Source of the DNA: Symsagittifera roscoffensis
Lineage: Eukaryota; Xenacoelomorpha; Acoela; Convolutidae
DNA: 64,000 nucleotides
NCBI RefSeq assembly: GCF_963678635.1
Contig: NC_087068.1
Coordinates: forward strand, 55,584,467-55,648,466
Direction: 5' to 3'
The notes under the pieces are model-generated. The model had not been told where the DNA came from and did not search any database. It was given only the letters and a program-made list of their open reading frames with translations. The translations under genes were made by a program, and so were the position numbers. Positions 1 to 10,225 of this stretch are shown here, in pieces (the stretch's first letter is position 1; each line of letters opens with the position of its first letter).

Positions 1-3000
1 TCGGACCCGTTTTCTTATATTCTGTCAGAGCCACATACAATGGGCCTGCTGCATCCAGCTCCTTCCCCTCCTGTCTCATCTCCACTTGCTCCAGTCCGTA
101 AGGTGCCCGGTATCTTCTCGTGGCAAACATCATCTCATCTCCTTTTAGTGCGATGTGTCCTTCCTCCACGATCATCCTGCCATCGTCCCACACCGGCAAC
201 TTGTTCTCCAGACCTGCCCGCTCAAGTGTTCTCAAGACTTCTCGGACCTCGAATTTCGGGGGCATCGAGCCTCTCATTTTCTTGGCTTGAGTTGTCCATG
301 AATTTATTTTCGTATCGATAGTGTGAAAGTAAACCGCTGCAGTGTAGCCGATGAACAGGGGATCCCAGCCATCGATGAACTCCCTCTGTTGTTCTTCGGC
401 TGCTGCTCTCGCGAACAGGGATGGGACCACCAGAGAGCTGTTCATCCCCAGGGTCATTCTCCTCACTGTTGGAAACTCTGGAATGCTTGCTGGTAGGACT
501 TCCTTCTCCAATATTGCCTCTAGCTCCCTTTTCACCAACTCAAAGCTTTTCTTCCATGCGGGAATTCTCAAGACCTCTTGCCCACTTGCTGTCAGGGGAT
601 TTAGGTTCCAGAATTTGGGGTAGGTTTCGATGGGGCCTTCGCGTTTACCTCCCATCCTACACTGCAGTTGTCCTCGGAAACTGTATATCACCAACTCCGG
701 ATCCCACCCCTTTCCGAAGAGCACCGTGTTGCTCATTTGTACCCTTAGCACCTCTTGCTGATACCAATTGAGTGTCGTCCCATCTAGTATGCTTATGAGG
801 CTCAAGTGGGTCACTGAGTAGCGATAAGCTGTCACCAGAGGATCTGGAAACGCGTACGTCACAGCCTGTCCATAAATGCAGGTTACGACCTCTTCTAGCC
901 CCCGGATTATCCCCATGGGGTCCGATCTCATGGCCAGGCACAGATCTGTCAACAGAGGCATGCCCCCATTCACTTTCCTCCATTCATCTCGCGTCTTCGG
1001 GCTATTTTCTTCACCAGTCAGGTGTCGGTTTTGCATCAGGAGGTACTGCGCTAGCAGTGTCTTCAGCCCGGCAGCACACTTGTACGAATAGGTGTCAATG
1101 CTCGAGTGTGTTCTTCCCATCGGCAGGGGCTCCCCGTGTTTCATTAACCGATGAAATGACATCAGTTCCCCGTTGGTTAGAAGCACCAATACCAAATATC
1201 CGTCAATCCGGAGTGTGTCCACGCCCCGACTGAACATGTACGCTGGGCCCATATTGAATGGGTACCTCAGTTAAATCAGGTACAGTGCCAACAACAGACT
1301 GATGGGCATGTTCAGGATTTCCTGTATAAAGGCTCCAAAGATAGTCTCTTTTGCGCTGAATACTCCAGCCATGAGCTCCTTTCCCCAACAAGGACTCAAG
1401 AACTCAAGAATCTCGTGATCCCTCCTCGTCCTCAGCTCACCCCTTGCGTGCTCCCTCCAGAATCCTCCAATCGTGACCTCGTTGGCCGCTGTGACGAACC
1501 TGGCCACCGTCATTTCCCTCTTCTCGGCCACTTCCAGCTGCTCCTCAAGTAAATCCCAGATTTGCTTCACAAGAGGTGGGGCATTCTCTCTCGTCTTCTC
1601 CGTAGCGTTTTCGAATCTTGGTGTCAGGAAAGGCCATCTGCCTCTCTCTTGCGTCAGTCGATACACCATCGACTCCAGTTGTTTCTCCGCTGCGGCCACG
1701 TTCTTCCTTTCATTGCTCGGCCATCTAGACTTACTGGTGGAGCTTGTGATAGTTAACTCCATGCTTCGAAACCACAGGCTGGCCGTCAGGTGAGTCATTA
1801 TTGGATGATCATCCCCTATAGCCGGACTGAGATTGAGTTGCCTGGCGAAGTTTGATATCTCCAGCAAGAGGACCTCGTCCAATACAATGTGGATGTCTGC
1901 CAACTCGTAGAAGCCCCTCAACGCGTAGGACACATCCGCTCACGCCGCCGCCAGTTCTGACTTGCGAAGTCTCAAGTTCGTTGGTTCCAACTCCCGATTG
2001 GGAGCTGCCATCAGAATACGCCACCCATTCCCTTCCGCTATCAAGATCAAGACCGCATATACAAATTGCAGAGCGGGAGGCATGCTCGCGTACCCGGGGG
2101 ACGTCGTGAACACTACTTTTGTCTTGGAGCCAAATCGTGAGGCAACGTTCTCTTGTACCTCGTTCATTGCTGCAAATAACGTCTGGATAGCTTCCCATAT
2201 TCTCTTCGGCGCTGGCTCATCACCCTTGAGCTACTCAAGAAACCCTGTCGCATGCAAGTGATCATTCATTCCTGCAAACAGTTGTAGCTCGGGCTCGCAG
2301 GGCATCTCCGATTTTATTGCTACCACCAAGGTTAACATCTGGATTAGCTCCGCTCCCGGTAGTGAGTATATCAAAGTTTCCGGCCAAAATAGCTTGGGAG
2401 ACGTTCCCTCAAAATCCGATCCCGCCACGATGACCACCCTCGCAGCGGCTGGATCTGCTCTGTCATAAACTGCCAAGGTCTTGGCCAGCTGTGTGTTCCC
2501 GCAGGGTTTCCCGTATCTAGGATCGTCTGCTAATCTCGTACCCTCATAAGCGGCGTCCGGTAGTTCCATCTCCCTTGGGTCCAACAGTTTGTCCACCACC
2601 CTCAACTGTGCTGGAGTTGCCAACCTAATCCTGGCAATGCTGGTTCGATGCTTGGGAGGCTCCACAACGAGTCCCGGACTCCCCAGCGACTTGATAGGCC
2701 TATAGTTGATGGGTCCCATGACCGATTTTGTGGGAATCCCAGTCAGATCCGCTGTCTCCATTATTTTCGCTTATGAGAAATGCGTCTCGTGAGCCTTCAG
2801 CCAGTCCACGCACTGGTGTCTACCCAAGTCTTCGTGTGACACCCGCTCAAGACCCAAAGCTTCCGCCAACTCTTGCCTGCACTCCAGATCTTCCAAGTCC
2901 AGCTCTTTCACCTTCTCCACATATCTCGACCTACTGGTCTCCGCTAGCCTCTCCAGTTTCTTTTTCTCCGCCACCACCACCGAGGATTTTACCGAACCCT

Positions 3001-3230
3001 GAGGAGTTGATGACGTTGCCTCCTCGGCCTCCATGGGTGCGGCGCCTGGCAACCTGGTCCGGCTACTCCTCGAACTGTCTCTAGAATCGGCCGTCGCTCC
3101 CAGGCGACTGGACAAAGCTCTCGGGTTGAAGAAGGGTGGATTTGGGGGTGGTCCGAACGTGACTTGGGCCGTCTCTAGCAACTCTGCCTCCAACTGATGT
3201 GCCTTTGGAAGACATCATTTAACCACTCTA
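1..3230 (-). pseudogene. Element A giant ORF, middle part (second SGNH-like block onward), runs off left edge
   Basis: One minus-strand frame can be followed from about 3193 to position 1. It is broken only by four in-frame stops: TAA at 2771, TAG at 2231, TGA at 1940 and TAA at 1271. It aligns throughout with residues of about 580-1640 of the intact 2,981-aa protein of element C. A G-x-N-D-H-L motif (GMNDHLHATG) lies near 2260, and upstream of it is a segment starting AGSDF, as in C (ANSEF) and B (ASSDY). At 1940 the stop replaces a Trp of the C copy (TGG to TGA). Below 1270 the frame stays open to the edge; one block there (about 700-960) matches the C segment beginning TDLSLAMRIDP. Two frameshifts near 3200-3230 separate this part from the SGNH segment. 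The product is unknown and the copy is a pseudogene. Confidence 0.8.
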
Positions 3231-4772
3231 CCCCCTGGGCCTGTCAAAGTGAATCCCGTCTGAGGATGCGTCGTCGGGGAAAGCAGATCGCTCCATCTGC
3301 TCGGCTACGTGCAGTAGTCCAACGGGGAGGACGCTCCTTTGGTGTATCTGCCTGATTATTTCATTCAGTTTTCGCACCTTCGTATTCATCTCCATCGCCT
3401 GTTGATCCGCTTTCATGTTATAAGGAATGGTGCACACCGTGAGAATGACAGGATCCATTTGAATCCGCAATTCCTCAAGAATGCAGCTCATCTTGTCATG
3501 CAGCCTCGTCACCTTCCTTGCCTCCTCCCTAGACACGTCATTCGTCCCGACCATCAGAGTTACCGTGTATACTCTTGCCATCCCTAGCATCTCAAGTGTT
3601 GCCAACATCTGCGGCGTCGCAGCTCCAGCGAAACTCAAGATCCCCGTTTGCCAATGAGATTGAATCCGGGTCAGCACCCGCAACAAGCTGTCCCCTGTGA
3701 TCAGGTGGACCGCCCCCTCAGGCACACATGGCTGTGTGAGGTATTCCACCCAAGCCGCGTCATGGAAGCAATCCCTCCTGTCTCTCTGCGCCGTGCTCCA
3801 ATCCATCCGATTGTGCCTCTAGTATCTGCCTTCTATATTCTTCTTGTAACTTGAGATCACCACACTCCTGACAGGTTGCTCCCTCCACGTCGAGGGTAGC
3901 TCCATTCTTGCTGGACTCTCACGACTCCTTAGCTGTAGCCTCTCGTTCAATTCTTTCAGTCGTGACGAGCTACCGCTCACCTGACTACTACTCGGGGTTG
4001 AACTTGGGGTATATCCAGGCAGCGCGACGTCCATCAATGGGCGTATTGTTTGTGTCTCTAGGCTACACAGGGAGTACGTTGATTCAGTTGGTATCCACAC
4101 CTCCAACCCCTCATTCATAAGCTCTTGAGCCGCGCGATCAAGTTTAAATCGTCCCTTCGATCTGGGAGCTTCGTCCACCTCCATACGCGATTTTGGCCTT
4201 GAGCCGGTAACCATCCGCTCTTTGGGCCTAGCTCCTTTCTGCATATCGAGCTCGCGTTGTCGTTGCTGGATCCTCTCAAGCTCCGACTTCAGCTGCTCAC
4301 AATTCGCGGCATTCTCTCGTACTCTTTGTTCTTGTAGATGCTCAGCTTTCAACATATCCAGTTCCCTCCGCGCTTGGTCCTTCTCGACGACCGCTTGATC
4401 CCTCTCAAGTTTCGCCTGATCTCTCTCAAGCTTCGCTTGATCCCGGTCGAGGTTCGCCTTGTTGCTCTCCCGCTGAGTCCTCTCAAGCTCTCTCTTCATG
4501 ATACTGAGGTCCGGATACGCTTCCTCCGTTTGTTGCGCTCGCGACATCGATGGCATCTTACTCGTGCTCTGGTCTGTAGATCTGGCTGATGGTCTGATCG
4601 GTAGTGGGAACTCCCCTGCGCCATACTCGGTATTGTTGCTCAAGCCTTGCCAAATCGAATCCCTTACTCCTCCATCCACATCCAGGACAGCCATCTGGTT
4701 TGCTCTTGGTTGGATATTCCATCGGTGGTGTAGCCGACCATCAAAACCGCTTCTGTTGCAGACTCCCGGCAT
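3228..4772 (-). pseudogene. Element A giant ORF, coiled coil and SGNH hydrolase segment
   Basis: This frame holds one in-frame TAG (3819) between its two open parts. The upstream part (4772-3822) has a long charged coiled coil with DQAKLERDQAKLER repeats near 4380-4470, then a Ser-rich linker. The downstream part (3806-3228) is an SGNH/GDSL hydrolase domain with GDSL (block I), FAGAAT (block II Gly), GTND (block III Asn) and DGIHF (block V Asp and His). All four SGNH marker residues are therefore present. SGNH enzymes are esterases, lipases or related hydrolases, and the substrate here is not predictable. The domain order matches the C copy. The stop and the frameshift at its end make it a pseudogene. 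Confidence 0.82.
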
Positions 4773-4927
4773 TCACCCTGTTCCTCCAACTGGAGGATGG
4801 CATTCAGCATCACCGCCATTCTCTCATCCACTTGAGTGTAATCCAGGTCCCTCAGGCGTCTGTACAACTCATCAAGTGTGAGCCTTTTCAGAGCCGATGG
4901 CATGGACTTCCAGAATCGATCTGCCAT
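4664..4927 (-). pseudogene. Element A giant ORF, N-terminal helical domain
   Basis: The first about 85 residues (ATG at 4925-4927) resemble residues 1-95 of the C giant protein: short helical stretches, an L-YRRL-DLDY segment matching I-YRRLIERDF, and a TEAVLMVGY segment matching TEVLLMAAY. The frame differs from the coiled-coil segment downstream, so a frameshift lies between about 4664 and 4772. No known family is recognised for this domain. Its start is 505 bases after the Pol stop at 5433. Confidence 0.75.
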
Positions 4928-4952
4928 TTCTGTAACTTCCAGGTGATCTTGA

Positions 4953-5062
4953 GTATTAGCAACTTGAGTTTTACCTGAGCAACTTGAGTTTTACCTTAGC
5001 AACTTGAGTTTTACTTTAGCAACTTGAGTATTACCTTAGCAACTTGAGTATTAACTTCTTGA
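4953..5062. repeat. 20-bp tandem repeat in the A spacer
   Basis: About five imperfect copies of a 20-base unit, roughly GCAACTTGAGTTTTACCTTA, lie directly upstream (on the element's sense strand) of the giant-ORF start. The unit contains CTTGAG, a hexamer that is also unusually common throughout element A. The spacers of B and C lack it. Confidence 0.85.
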
Positions 5063-5432
5063 AGCGTTGTTCAACTTGCGTGTTCGTTCATGGACTTCCT
5101 TTCTTTCAATTGAGTGTAGTTGGGTAGTCAATTTGACTTTACCAAATCAATCTGAAAATCACACCCAATTTTTAGACTAACAGGCTATGTTCCTAACCTA
5201 AAAACCCCCCTTGCCACTATAGTTAAAACACTTTCCTTTTCGTCCTAAGAAAATAGTTCAATTGGAAATTTTCTAAAAACATGCACATTCATTTTATGTT
5301 TAAGCACCATCAATCATTTAAAATTTAATTGTCATGCCAATCACCTTTAAGATCCTTTTACCTGTTTCGTATCCCCACACCTAACTCGAGATCCTCCCCT
5401 CATACCCAACTCGAGACCCCCGTGTACCCGAC
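5063..5432. other. Spacer between A Pol and giant ORF
   Basis: AT-rich and non-coding on both strands. Near 5380-5430 there are three short degenerate repeats of an ACCCAACTCGAGA-like string. No promoter or splice signal is clear enough to call. Confidence 0.5.
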
Positions 5433-6716
5433 TCAGGCGATGCTCAAGTAGTATTTCTTATGAAGATGTACCATTATCTCAGTTTCTGCAAAGACCACGT
5501 GTAGGATAGCGTACAATTCCCTTGGGCTCAATTTGCCCCTGTTTGGGTCATAGACCGGCGTTGAGACCTCCGTTATCCCTCTTTCAATCATGAGGTCTCG
5601 TAGTCTTGTTAGTGCCAACATCACGTGTTCGGGATCGATCGTGTTCCTGTCATTGACCCTAGTCACTAGGAAGCACAGGTATTTGTCCGGGATTTGTGCT
5701 ACTGATGGTGGAAGCGCAGCCATTCCTCCCAGCCCCTGTCTCTGTCTAAACAGAAACTCCACATTCTGGTACTCTGTCTTGAAGTCAGCCTCCAGTCTTG
5801 ATTTGAAACTCATGTCCGCCGTGATACAGATTGCGCTAGTCCTATCTGACAGAATGAAGTCACTATCCGTTATCAAGATATTTTCCGAGTATTCGTTTGG
5901 TATTTCAAACTTCGTTTTGAAATTCCGTCCTATGGTAGGCTCGGCCTCCTCCCCATCCAGTTCCAGTCCGCTCGTTTCTCTCACTTCCCTGAGTTTCTTT
6001 ATCATTAAATTTTCGGTGTGGGTAAGTCCTACCCCCCCTCCCCGGACAAAAATATTTATCGACGTCCCCGTCGATGATACTGGGTCTGAATTATCTGGCG
6101 GAATGTCGAGCGGGCTGTCTGTTGCCGTCCAGCCGAAAAGAGGATTCTCCGTTTTCATGTGCTTTCCCGCTGATATGTCAACTTGTTGTATGCTTTGTCC
6201 TTCGTCGCTTCCGTTCTTGACATCTCTTATCAGGTCCGACAGCCTATATCTCGCCTTGACATGTTCCTTTAGTGCCATGATCTGTCCATTCATTTCCCCA
6301 GGGTTGTGGATGTCGTCATTCAGCTTCACGCATACTATCCTCCTTACTATCTTCATGTCATCTTCTGGCACCAGATTTGTTCTGCCATTTGAGTTGCATG
6401 ATAGTTCCTTGAATGGTTTCCTCGAAACTGCAATTCTTTCAAGTTCTTCACCTCCTCGTACTTCCTGTACGTCCAAGTTGAAGGTTCCTGAGGACGGATC
6501 TGTTTGTAATTCCCTGTCGCGGTGTCTAATCTTTTCTTCTGCCAATATCATGCAGAGACTATCTTGATAGTCGCTGCTCTCGTCCGAGTCCTCATCCCAC
6601 ATTTCACACTCCCCGGACAAATATCCTCCTTCAGTATTTCCTTCCTCCGTGGACGTGGACCGCTCCCCGGACTCTTGACCTAGTCCCAGGTATTCAGCCT
6701 CTTCCTTGAACACCAC
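5433..6716 (-). pseudogene. pol: Element A Pol tail: linker fused to C-terminal macro domain, integrase missing
   Basis: The 427-codon frame has an acidic linker (6716 to about 6240), then jumps to the C-terminal tail (about 6110 onward) that carries a macro domain at about 6000-5433. Comparison with B shows that the integrase (zinc-binding, DDE core and C-terminal domain) should lie between these parts and is absent. The macro domain shows TDSDFILSDRTSAICITADM, an F-K-x-E-Y stretch, GLGGMAALP, then YLCFLVTR, a helix with LTRLRDLM, TPVYDPNRG and a final V-H-L-H-K-K-Y-Y. This is the order of an OARD1/TARG1-type ADP-ribose-binding macro domain. A frameshift near 6716-6790 separates it from the RT/RNase H frame. 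Confidence 0.78.
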
Positions 6717-9079
6717 TCTCTTTTTCCTAGCCCGAGTCTGTTCAAGTATGTCGGCCGGAATTTTTTCAACTGCACCACTTCCTTCCCATCAGGGTTAGTC
6801 ACCTTCGAGGTGTTTCCATCACTAACTATCCCGCCCTTTCGCAGTATTGTGACCTCTGGTTCCTCCTTACCCTTTTCTTGGATCACGGGCTTATCATCTG
6901 CTAGTTTCTCGAGTAACTTATTTAAGTCATCGTCTATTTGTGCCTCTCCCGTCTCCAGCTGGTTGAGATCATAGCCTTTTGCCTTGAGCGTCTCCCTCAC
7001 GATCTTTGACTTGAGCATTATCCCTATCGGCATCCCTCGGTTCTTTTTCAAGATTGTTTTTTCCGGAGTTTCTTTTGGTAATTCGGGGTGATCTTCTATT
7101 GGTTTGCCTGATTTCTCCAACCATCTCGTGAGTGGAAGACTGTCGTACGTTTACTTGTCCATGAAGGAGAAGCCATCCTTGATCTCAGGTCTATCTGCCT
7201 CCCTCTGTTCTTGTCTTTCGTAGAACTCCGTCTTCTTACTCAAGCTGTCAGCGTTTTGATGTTTGTCTCGTGTTCTATGCTCAATTATCATCTTGTATCC
7301 ATCCAGGCGAACTATCAACCTCCCAATGTAACTTTGGTCCATTGAGTACGTTTTCAGCCAGCTTAGTGCCCTGTTGTCGACTCGCAGCTTGAATGGCTCG
7401 CTGCCTAGGTATGCTCTATATTTCTCGACAAAGGTAACCACCGCGAACATCTCCGCTTTCGGTGCCCCGTACTTCACTTCCGTGTCACTTAGGACTTTGC
7501 TCCCGTACGCTATTGGTCTCAAGACTGTTTTCCCGTTCCACTCTTGTTCCTGATGGAGAATTCCAGAAATCGCTACTACCGACGCATCCGTATCCAGCAC
7601 GTACATCCCTTTCTCTGTTGGCATCCCTAATACTGGTGCCTCGCACAACTCTTTCTGTATTCTCTGGAATGACTCTTCTGCTGCGTTGTTCCACGTAAAC
7701 TTCTCGCCCTTGTGTCTCATTAACTGTTGCATCGGGTAAACCTTGTCTGCATAGCCTTTGATGAATTCTCTGTAGTAATTTGCGAAACCCAGGAAGCTCA
7801 TCAATTGGTGTTCCGTTTTTGGCGATTTCCAAGTTAGAACTGCTTCTACTGCGTCTGGATCTGGTCTGATGCCGTGTCTGTCCACCATTCTGCCCAAATC
7901 TTTTATCGAATCCTTGAGTATCTCACACTTTGATGGTTTGCAATTTAGCCCCGACCTCTTCAAACCCGCAAATACCTAGTCAAGTCTCTCAAGGTGGTCT
8001 TCCAGTGTGGGTGTCGCTATTACCACGTCATCCACATAGCACATTACCAGATTGCCGTACTTCTTCGTCACACCTATCAGCGCGTGTGCCATCAACCGCT
8101 GAAATGTGGCAGTGGCATTGCAAAGACCAAACGGCATCCGTTTCCATTGAAACAGACACAACTCGCAGGCAAACCCTGTCTTGTCCCTGTCCTGCTTCCT
8201 GAGTGGTACCTGCCAAAAGGCCGAACCTAAATCAAGAGTCGTAAAAAATTTTGCATCACCTAACTTCGAGAGGCTCTCATCAATCCTAGGTATGGGATAG
8301 GCATCCTTCACCGTGACGGAGTTCAGGTATCGAAAGTCACAACAAAACCTCAACTGGTCGCCTTTCTTTTTGGCCATCACTACTCCACACGCCCATGGTG
8401 ATTTGGATGGTTCTATCATATCATACTCTAGTAGCGTTTCGATCTCTTTTCTACACGCATCCGATTTGTGTGGGGTCATGCGACTCTCCCCCTCCCTGTG
8501 CGGTATTGCGTTTTCCTCAAGTTCTATTTCATGTTCAACAAAATTACAACCCCCGATGTCTGCCTTATGTCTTGAAAAAACTTCCTCGTTCCGTTCTAGT
8601 ACGTCCTTGATGGCTTCGAGCTGTTCGTCCGTTAACTTGCCTCTTAAATGTTCAATTTCCGGTAAGACCGGTTTATCACTCTGCATTTCATCTAGTGTGG
8701 GCCGTTCCGGGAAATTCGAACAGCTCGATAGCCCATCGTCTGTCTCTGACTTAAGTGACTTCACAAGACCTGATGAACCTTTTATTTTCTTCAATCGTCT
8801 CAAGATACAATTTTTGTCTCTATGATTGGGACAATCAACAACTTCATTTTGTTTATGGTTTTCAGTCATTTCATATCGAGTTTTTACGGGTAAAGCATAT
8901 CCCAGTTTCCTCCCCCTCTGTATCGTGATTGGTATGTCAAGGGTATTCAACAAGACATTCACGCAGAGACCGCTCTTCGTTATCGAGAAGGATCTTCCTA
9001 AAACAGCAGCACTTTGACTATTTGGATTTGGGACTATGCATACCTGCTTGTTGTCACTTAGTTCATTGTAATTTTTCAT
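6680..9079 (-). pseudogene. pol: Element A Pol: reverse transcriptase and RNase H
   Basis: One frame runs from 9079 to 6680, interrupted by an in-frame TAG (7976) just after the RT palm and a TAA (7151) after RNase H. The RT shows motif A (TTLDLGSAFWQ), motif B (FGLCNATATFQRLM) and motif C (YVDD at 8027-8038). Next come the Gypsy connection segment (SFLGFANYYREFI) and RNase H (about 7660-7200) with TDAS, KAEMFAVV and VDNRALSW. The polymerase would copy genomic RNA into DNA in particles, primed from the tRNA bound near 15016. Catalytic residues look intact, so only the stops and flanking frameshifts disable the frame. This is a Ty3/Gypsy-type order. Confidence 0.93.
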
Positions 9080-9087
9080 TCGTAAGC

Positions 9088-10062
9088 TTACGATCGCCGC
9101 TTCGTTCCCTTTAGCCTCACTCTCCTACTCAAGAATACCGGTGCTTTGGTCTCATTTGCCATTATTAAATTTACCGGTTTGATTGCGTACCTCCTATCCG
9201 CGTTCCGTATCCTGAACATTGCGTTGTTTAGATCAATCGCTACATCAAAGTTCCTGATGAAGTCTCTGCCTAAAATGAATTGGTCAGACTTATCTAAGTT
9301 TTCTACCGCAAGAAAGCTCATCCACAGGTTGCGTTCCCCCAGATTCAGGGCTATTATCGGCGTTCTGCTCAACACCCGCAGCGCCCCTTTGTTTGCAGCT
9401 GACAACCATATTCTTGAATCTTTCAAATCATTTTTGTTGAAGCCCATTCGTTCCCAAGTTTCGATTGGTATGACACTCAAGACCGCTCCCGTATCAAGTA
9501 ACCCACGTAACTGAGTCTTCTTGCCACTTATGTCGAGCACATGTGCTGTCACATCTGCCTCTGTCCCGATGTGCATTGGATCTTCCTCAAGCATGGCGCA
9601 GTGTCCAATCGATCTCACTTTCAACTCTTCTTTTCGCACGCAGATTTGCCCTATTAGATCGTCATCACATGTTATCATTGTTTTCGTATAGATGTTGATC
9701 CCATCTATATTTAGCATCACCTCATGTGGACCATAAGCTTCTGTGTACCTGTTATCAACTCGGACTGACTTGCTACCCCCTCTCGTGAGTAGTGCCCTCT
9801 ATGCTCTAGAAGTCGTTTGTGGGCTTATACAACTCAAGTAATCTGCGTAAACATCAATGTGCATTATTGTCTGGTCACTTGGTTCGCTCAAGTTTCTCGT
9901 TACCTCATGGCCGCCCACAGTGTTGCAGTTTCCATTTTTTGTCGACCCCGCTACAGCCTCTGGTATTGATTGCGAGCAACGTAATGCCTCGTTCATTTTC
10001 TGTCTTTCGATCTCTTGCTTCAGCCGTTGTTCTTTTTCTTTCGCCGCCAGGTCCTGTTTCAC
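9088..10062 (-). pseudogene. pol: Element A aspartic protease
   Basis: One frame with an in-frame TAG at 9799. The upstream part is a charged helix (KEKEQRLKQEIERQK). The downstream part is a retropepsin with the active-site DTGA at 9484-9495, a hydrophobic SVIPIETW after it and the second conserved strand ILGRDFI about 100 residues later. It would cleave the Gag-Pol precursor. A frameshift at about 9090 separates it from RT. Confidence 0.88.
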
Positions 10063-10225
10063 TTTATTGATAGCTTCCGCCGCCGCCTTCTCATAATTTA
10101 TCTCTAGGGCGTTCCTGGCCGTGGCCTCTATTGCCCTATTAACTTTGTTACAGCTTTCACTGTTTTCGTTGGCAGTTCCGCACTTGGTGTTTCTAGAATT
10201 TTCGTTTCAAATTCACCTTGTCTAT

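Noticed and set aside
657-983. 108-codon minus ORF
   Set aside because: The neighbouring minus frame gives the match to the giant protein (LAMRSDPMGIIRG); this one is its shifted shadow.
1271-2773. Stop-codon recoding in A, because one frame persists through four stops
   Set aside because: All three stop codons occur, at positions where C has ordinary residues, and frameshifts are present elsewhere. Simple decay explains it.
5590-6567. 325-codon plus-strand ORF opposite the A Pol tail
   Set aside because: Antisense shadow: the minus frame carries the recognisable macro domain, while the plus product is Ser/Leu-rich without motifs.
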